DNA of 64,000 nt, taken from Proteromonas lacertae. Its lineage: Eukaryota > Sar > Bigyra > Opalinata > Proteromonadidae. This document shows positions 59,854 to 64,000 of this stretch, one piece after another. The notes beneath the pieces were generated by a model that saw nothing but the letters and a program-made list of their open reading frames with translations, had not been told where the DNA came from and searched no databases. The stretch is from positions 1 to 64,000 of the forward strand of contig NGBS01000604.1 in the NCBI GenBank assembly GCA_002245135.1, in the 5' to 3' direction. Both the position numbers and the translations under genes were made by a program. How positions within the stretch are numbered: the stretch's first letter is position 1; each line of letters opens with the position of its first letter.

Positions 59854-60491
59854 AAATATTTTCTTTTTTGTTGTTGTTGTTGTTATTGTTTATAAGAATA
59901 GGTAAATTACAATATCATATTCAGTTAATACTCGTTATATGAAATATAACACTCATTACATTATATATTGACATTTTCTTTTAATCTTTCTGCAATTTAT
60001 CATATTAACAAAACATTAGAATTTAAATACATGTGAATTCATACTCTGTTGTGAATATTCCTATATTCATTTACATATTTTGATAAATGTTCATTCTTAT
60101 TCTTATTCTTTCCTAATAATCCATTCACTTCTATTAACTAAACAATCAACAATTTCTACAATGATTCATTTCTTTTCTTTACACTTTTTCAACTAATTGT
60201 TTTATTATACACACTTTATATATATCTTCTTCATCTGTATACTCAATTACTTTATCACATTCATAAATTCAGTCACTAATCTCTTTCATTCACATTTTAA
60301 TCTCAAATGAAAATTATATAGGCTTGATCATGGTTTGATAATGTATTTTGAATAATTTGATCAAAACAATATAGAAAGTATTTAATATTAACAAAAAATA
60401 TGAAAATATGTATAGTATAGTATGATAAACATTTTCATTATTATTAACAAATAAAAGAATAATAGAGTAAAACAACTAATATTTGAATTAT
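59854..60491 (+). other. Intergenic stretch between calpain and copy 6
   Basis: The first ~210 bases show no gene. From ~60065 on the sequence is the 3' flank of copy 6, inside the inverted repeat arm. Confidence 0.5.
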
Positions 60492-63400
60492 TTAACATTC
60501 AAATATTCTTTTGATAGTTCTTCCTTTTCTTCTTCTTCTATCCCATCCAACTTTACCAATTGATGTAAATGTTTCTAAAAATGATTTTAATTCTGATTTA
60601 TCTATATCTTCTTTTAATGTTATTGATAATTTTTCTAAATCTTCAAATACTTCTTTGTTTTCTTTCATTAATCTCAATTCTCTTTCATCTAATTCATTTC
60701 CTGATAAATTTATATTTGCCAATGGTTTATTATCTTTTAATCTTTCTATTAACATCATCAATCCTTTTTCACTCATCACAATTTCTATATACAATACAAT
60801 ACAGAATTTTAAATACTTGAGATGTTTAATGATGATAAATTAACGAATTTATCTAAATATTTACATATTATCTCTATTCCTTCATCTCCAATTTCATTAT
60901 TATGAATTGAGATATATTCAACATCTTTTGGAAAAGAATCTACTAATCTTGTTATTGGATAAATCAAGATATTTATAATCAATCTGTTTTATTAATGAAA
61001 TATGAGAATCATTCACATTTAAATCTATTTCATTATAAACACACATAATATACTCGAAAAATCATAACATTTTCCATAACCTTTTCTATTCTTTTTAATA
61101 CAATAATCCAAATAATATTCAAATTCATCTTTTCTCCATGATTTATTATTCATTTTAATAAATGGATATTCTTCTTTTTCTAATGTTTTGGAACAAATTG
61201 ATTTTAATCCATTCATTCTGATATTATTTTCACTTAAGTTTATTGTGTTGCAATTAGAAATTGAATCTATCTTATCAGCTAATAATATCACACTTTCATC
61301 ATCTATTGAGATATTACTCAAATTCATTCTATCCAACTTATTGACAACATTCAAATTGTTTATTAATAGCTTAAATCCAGCATTACCAATTGGATTATCT
61401 ATTAAACAAATTAAAAACTACCATAAATATACTTTGAATATTCAATCTATTAATATTATCATTTTCTTTCACATAATTCATCAAATATTCTATTCCATCC
61501 AAATCTATATTATTATCACTTATATCAAGTTCAATCTTTTGATGAATACTCTTTAAACCATCTAATAAATACTTCAATCCAATTGAAGATAATCCCATTT
61601 CTATTGAGTATTAAATGATAGTATTTATACTTGAACAATCTATTCTATCATCCCATTCTTTTAATAGACGCAAATGTGGAGATAATATTTTCATTCCTTC
61701 ATCTCCTATTTCATTTCCATATAATTCAAGATATTTAAGATTTGGAAATGTAGATAAATTGTCAATCAATATTTCTATACTTTTATATGTTAGTTTATTA
61801 TCTATATAATAATAAAAATATCAAATTTTACAACTCAAATATAACACTTCTATTTCTTTCAATTCATTTGATCTTAATGAAATGAATCTTTTGAAAATAT
61901 CATCATCTATTTCTAAATTAATCAGAAATAATTCATTGTATTGGTTTATATATTTGAATAATTCAGGAATGTCTTTATCAATTAACTCTTTACAAGCATC
62001 ACAATATATATTTCGAAATTTGGAGAATAAGGCTTTTAATCCCTTTGAATAAATGTTTTGGTTGTATTGAATATCTATTTTATTAAGATTTGGATATTTA
62101 TATAATTCTGATGATAATAACATCATACATTCATCATTTAATTTCATTCCTCTAAGATCTAATTCATTATCTTTGTTGATTAATAAATTCAAATATGGAA
62201 GTAACAATTTAAATCCTTTCACACCAATTCGATTATCTATTTCAAAAAATAACAATATGATTATAAATACATCGAAGATCTAAATATTTCAATTTCATTA
62301 ATGGAATTGATTTAACAAACAATTCAATGAAATAGGAAGTAAGATTACAACTTGATAAATATAATGTTTGTAGATTTGATAATCCAGTCAAATATGATCC
62401 AAATAATGATTGACGAATAATTGGTATCTGAATATAATCTATACAAATAACAATATATAGAAAAATACTAAATAACAGCTTAGTTGGATTGATTTTTCTC
62501 AATATTCTAAATAAATAATTCATTCCTTCTTCACACAAACATATACGATCTGGTTCTATTTTCATCATTTCTTTATCGAAATAATTGCTTTTTATCTTAA
62601 ATATTATCTCATCTAAATTACATTCTCCATATTTACATTTATGATGTATTTGATATTTCAATCTATCTTCAATTGAATTATCTTCTTTGTACATTTTCAT
62701 CATCAATAATATTGACAATATTCTTTCATTTGGTTGAATATTGTAGGATTCTATCAATTTATCTCTAATCACTTCTCTTTTTTCACTTTCAATATAATAT
62801 TTTGATGGATATTCTATTGGAAGTCTAACAATTGTATTATCATTATTATATAACATTTCTTTTCTTTCTTCACATATCATCATATTATCACCTTCATCTA
62901 TCAATATTTCACTCATTTTTATCATTTCTTTCTTCAACTCTTTCAAACTCATTCTATCTTCATTCTTCACTTTCAACATTCTACATATCATCTCTTTCAT
63001 TCTATCATCACATTCTACATCTATATTGTATTTACATCTCACAATATTCTCTCTTGTTTTAAAAATATTATTATCTTCTGAAAATGGTAATTTCTTAAAC
63101 ATCATTTCATATAATATACACCCAATTGACCAAATCACACTTCCTTCATCATATTCTAATCCATTCAACTCTTCTGGACTTGTGAAGCATATATCATACA
63201 ATCTCATATCTTCTTCTTTTCTTATTTCATTCAAACATAAATCACATAACTTTAAAATACCATTCTCTTCATATATCACATTACTACTCTTCAAATTACC
63301 TACTACAATCTCATTTTCATTCAATACCATTACATCATCACATATTGAACTTATTATATCACATATTTCATTCACACATAAACAATTTTTAGAAACTATC

Positions 63401-63732
63401 TCTTTCAAGTCTCTACTGTAATATTCTCTACAATATATCATATATTCACCATCATCATTCATATCATACACTCTATATCGACAAATGAAGGAGGAACAAC
63501 AAACTAACAACAAACACTTATTTTCTAACAATTTTAATATTCGCTTCTCTTTTATTTCACATACATTAAACACTTTCAACTTTTGAATATCAGTTTCATA
63601 TTCTACAACTAAATCTAACTCATTAACACTTCTTTCTATTCTCTCTTTCTCCTAATAAAAATAAATTAATTATAATACTTTCATATCACATGCTAATTTA
63701 GCATATAACACTTTATCTATCAAATGCAACAT
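60492..63732 (-). pseudogene. Pseudokinase-LRR fusion, copy 6, frameshifted by a 23-bp deletion
   Basis: This copy is the reverse-strand partner of copy 5, with the same start codon (63732), VVGNLKSSN catalytic loop and intron positions. In the exon encoding LDLSNNKIS the sequence from TGTAATGG to TTAACA, 23 bp, is missing (near 60943). The frame then meets a TGA about eight codons further on. The protein would keep the pseudokinase and most LRRs but lose the last ~130 residues. The other exons remain open, so inactivation is recent, or the truncated product is used. Confidence 0.82.
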
Positions 63733-63743
63733 TTCAAAATATT

Positions 63744-63755
63744 GAGTCGTTTCAT
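63744..63755 (-). promoter_or_regulatory. GAAACGAC promoter element of copy 6
   Basis: GAGTCGTTTCAT on the plus strand is the same element as before copies 2, 3 and 5, part of the repeat arm. Confidence 0.4.
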
Positions 63756-64000
63756 TTATGGAATTTTTTATTTACATACACAGAAATCATTCTTACACAA
63801 TATTTGTTTATTATATTCATGTTTATTAACACTTGAAAAACAACTTTATATAGAAAAAATAACATAAATATTTTGAAAGTGTTATCTTTACTCATTCTTA
63901 ACTTTCCAAATACCTAAACTATAACAACTCTTTATTATCATTAATTCTCTTAACATCGAGATTGAACTTTCAATTATACTGATTTTTGAACCATCAACTT
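63756..64000 (+). other. Right edge, no gene seen
   Basis: The first ~90 bases are repeat-arm promoter flank. The remainder shows no recognisable frame within the ~150 bases available. Confidence 0.4.

Larger units (their letters stand above)
60065..63848 (-). repeat. Right arm of the ~3.8-kb inverted repeat
   Basis: Reverse-orientation partner of 51308-55135, carrying copy 6 with promoter and 3' flank. The arms are ~4.9 kb apart with RUS1, the R3H protein and calpain between them. The CDV3-like 3' end is not included. Confidence 0.85.

Noticed and set aside
1-64000. A reassigned ciliate-type genetic code
   Set aside because: TAA and TAG terminate most genes at family-typical ends. No in-frame TAA, TAG or TGA is needed in exons after splicing, apart from the shifted sites described.
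1-64000. tRNA, rRNA or CRISPR-like features
   Set aside because: I looked for GTTCGA-type T-loops, GC-rich cloverleaf arms and regularly spaced repeats and saw none; a covariance-model search would be decisive.

Overview
The window is nuclear DNA from an AT-rich single-celled eukaryote. About 120 spliceosomal introns can be placed by conserved protein frames. They are tiny (23 to 61 nt, mostly 25-35), start GTA and end TAG; for each fully spliced intact gene the exon total is an exact multiple of three. TAA and TAG are the terminators used; no TGA ends a gene and none lies in frame in an exon. A B9D1 gene implies a cilium or flagellum. I cannot name the lineage: 25-35-nt introns are known from several unrelated protist groups.

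Layout: B9D1 (minus, cut by the left edge) is divergent from eIF2-gamma (three apparent single-base indels), followed by an unrecognised 599-residue protein (2133-4091). At 4.6-15.6 kb a tandem array carries three members of a pseudokinase/leucine-rich-repeat (LRR) family. A 1,160-bp hAT-type transposon with an 8-bp target duplication ends the last member. From 16.8 to 26.1 kb all genes are on the minus strand: a giant protein starting with an Hsp70-like ATPase domain, a UBE2G-type E2, an ANGEL/CCR4-like nuclease, a 38-residue RanBP2-type zinc finger and a DENND11-like protein. Plus-strand genes follow: an atypical MAPK, an intronless orphan, a CHK1-like kinase with a C-terminal KA1-like domain, and nucleoside diphosphate kinase. 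Minus-strand genes at 34.8-39.6 kb encode an RCC1-BTB-BTB membrane protein and a helical-repeat protein. An intronless ATAD3-type AAA protein with a signal peptide follows at 39.7-42.6 kb.

The right part holds a short LRR-only family member (42.8-44.3 kb), a TMEM198-like membrane protein divergent from a TMEM87-like protein, DBF4 with a palindromic E2F site in its promoter, PRA1, a small CDV3-like gene, and then two family members as 3.8-kb inverted-repeat arms (51.3-55.1 and 60.1-63.8 kb) around RUS1/DUF647, an R3H/SUZ-C protein and a calpain.

The main theme is recent amplification of the pseudokinase-LRR family among housekeeping and signalling genes. Tandem units carry the last ~60 codons of the CDV3-like gene, pointing to the locus at 50.6-54.7 kb, or one like it, as the source. 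DBF4 and the CHK1-like kinase are cell-cycle genes. Short promoters repeatedly contain GAAACGAC/AACGG elements and the DBF4 promoter has an E2F palindrome, suggesting Myb- and E2F-type control.
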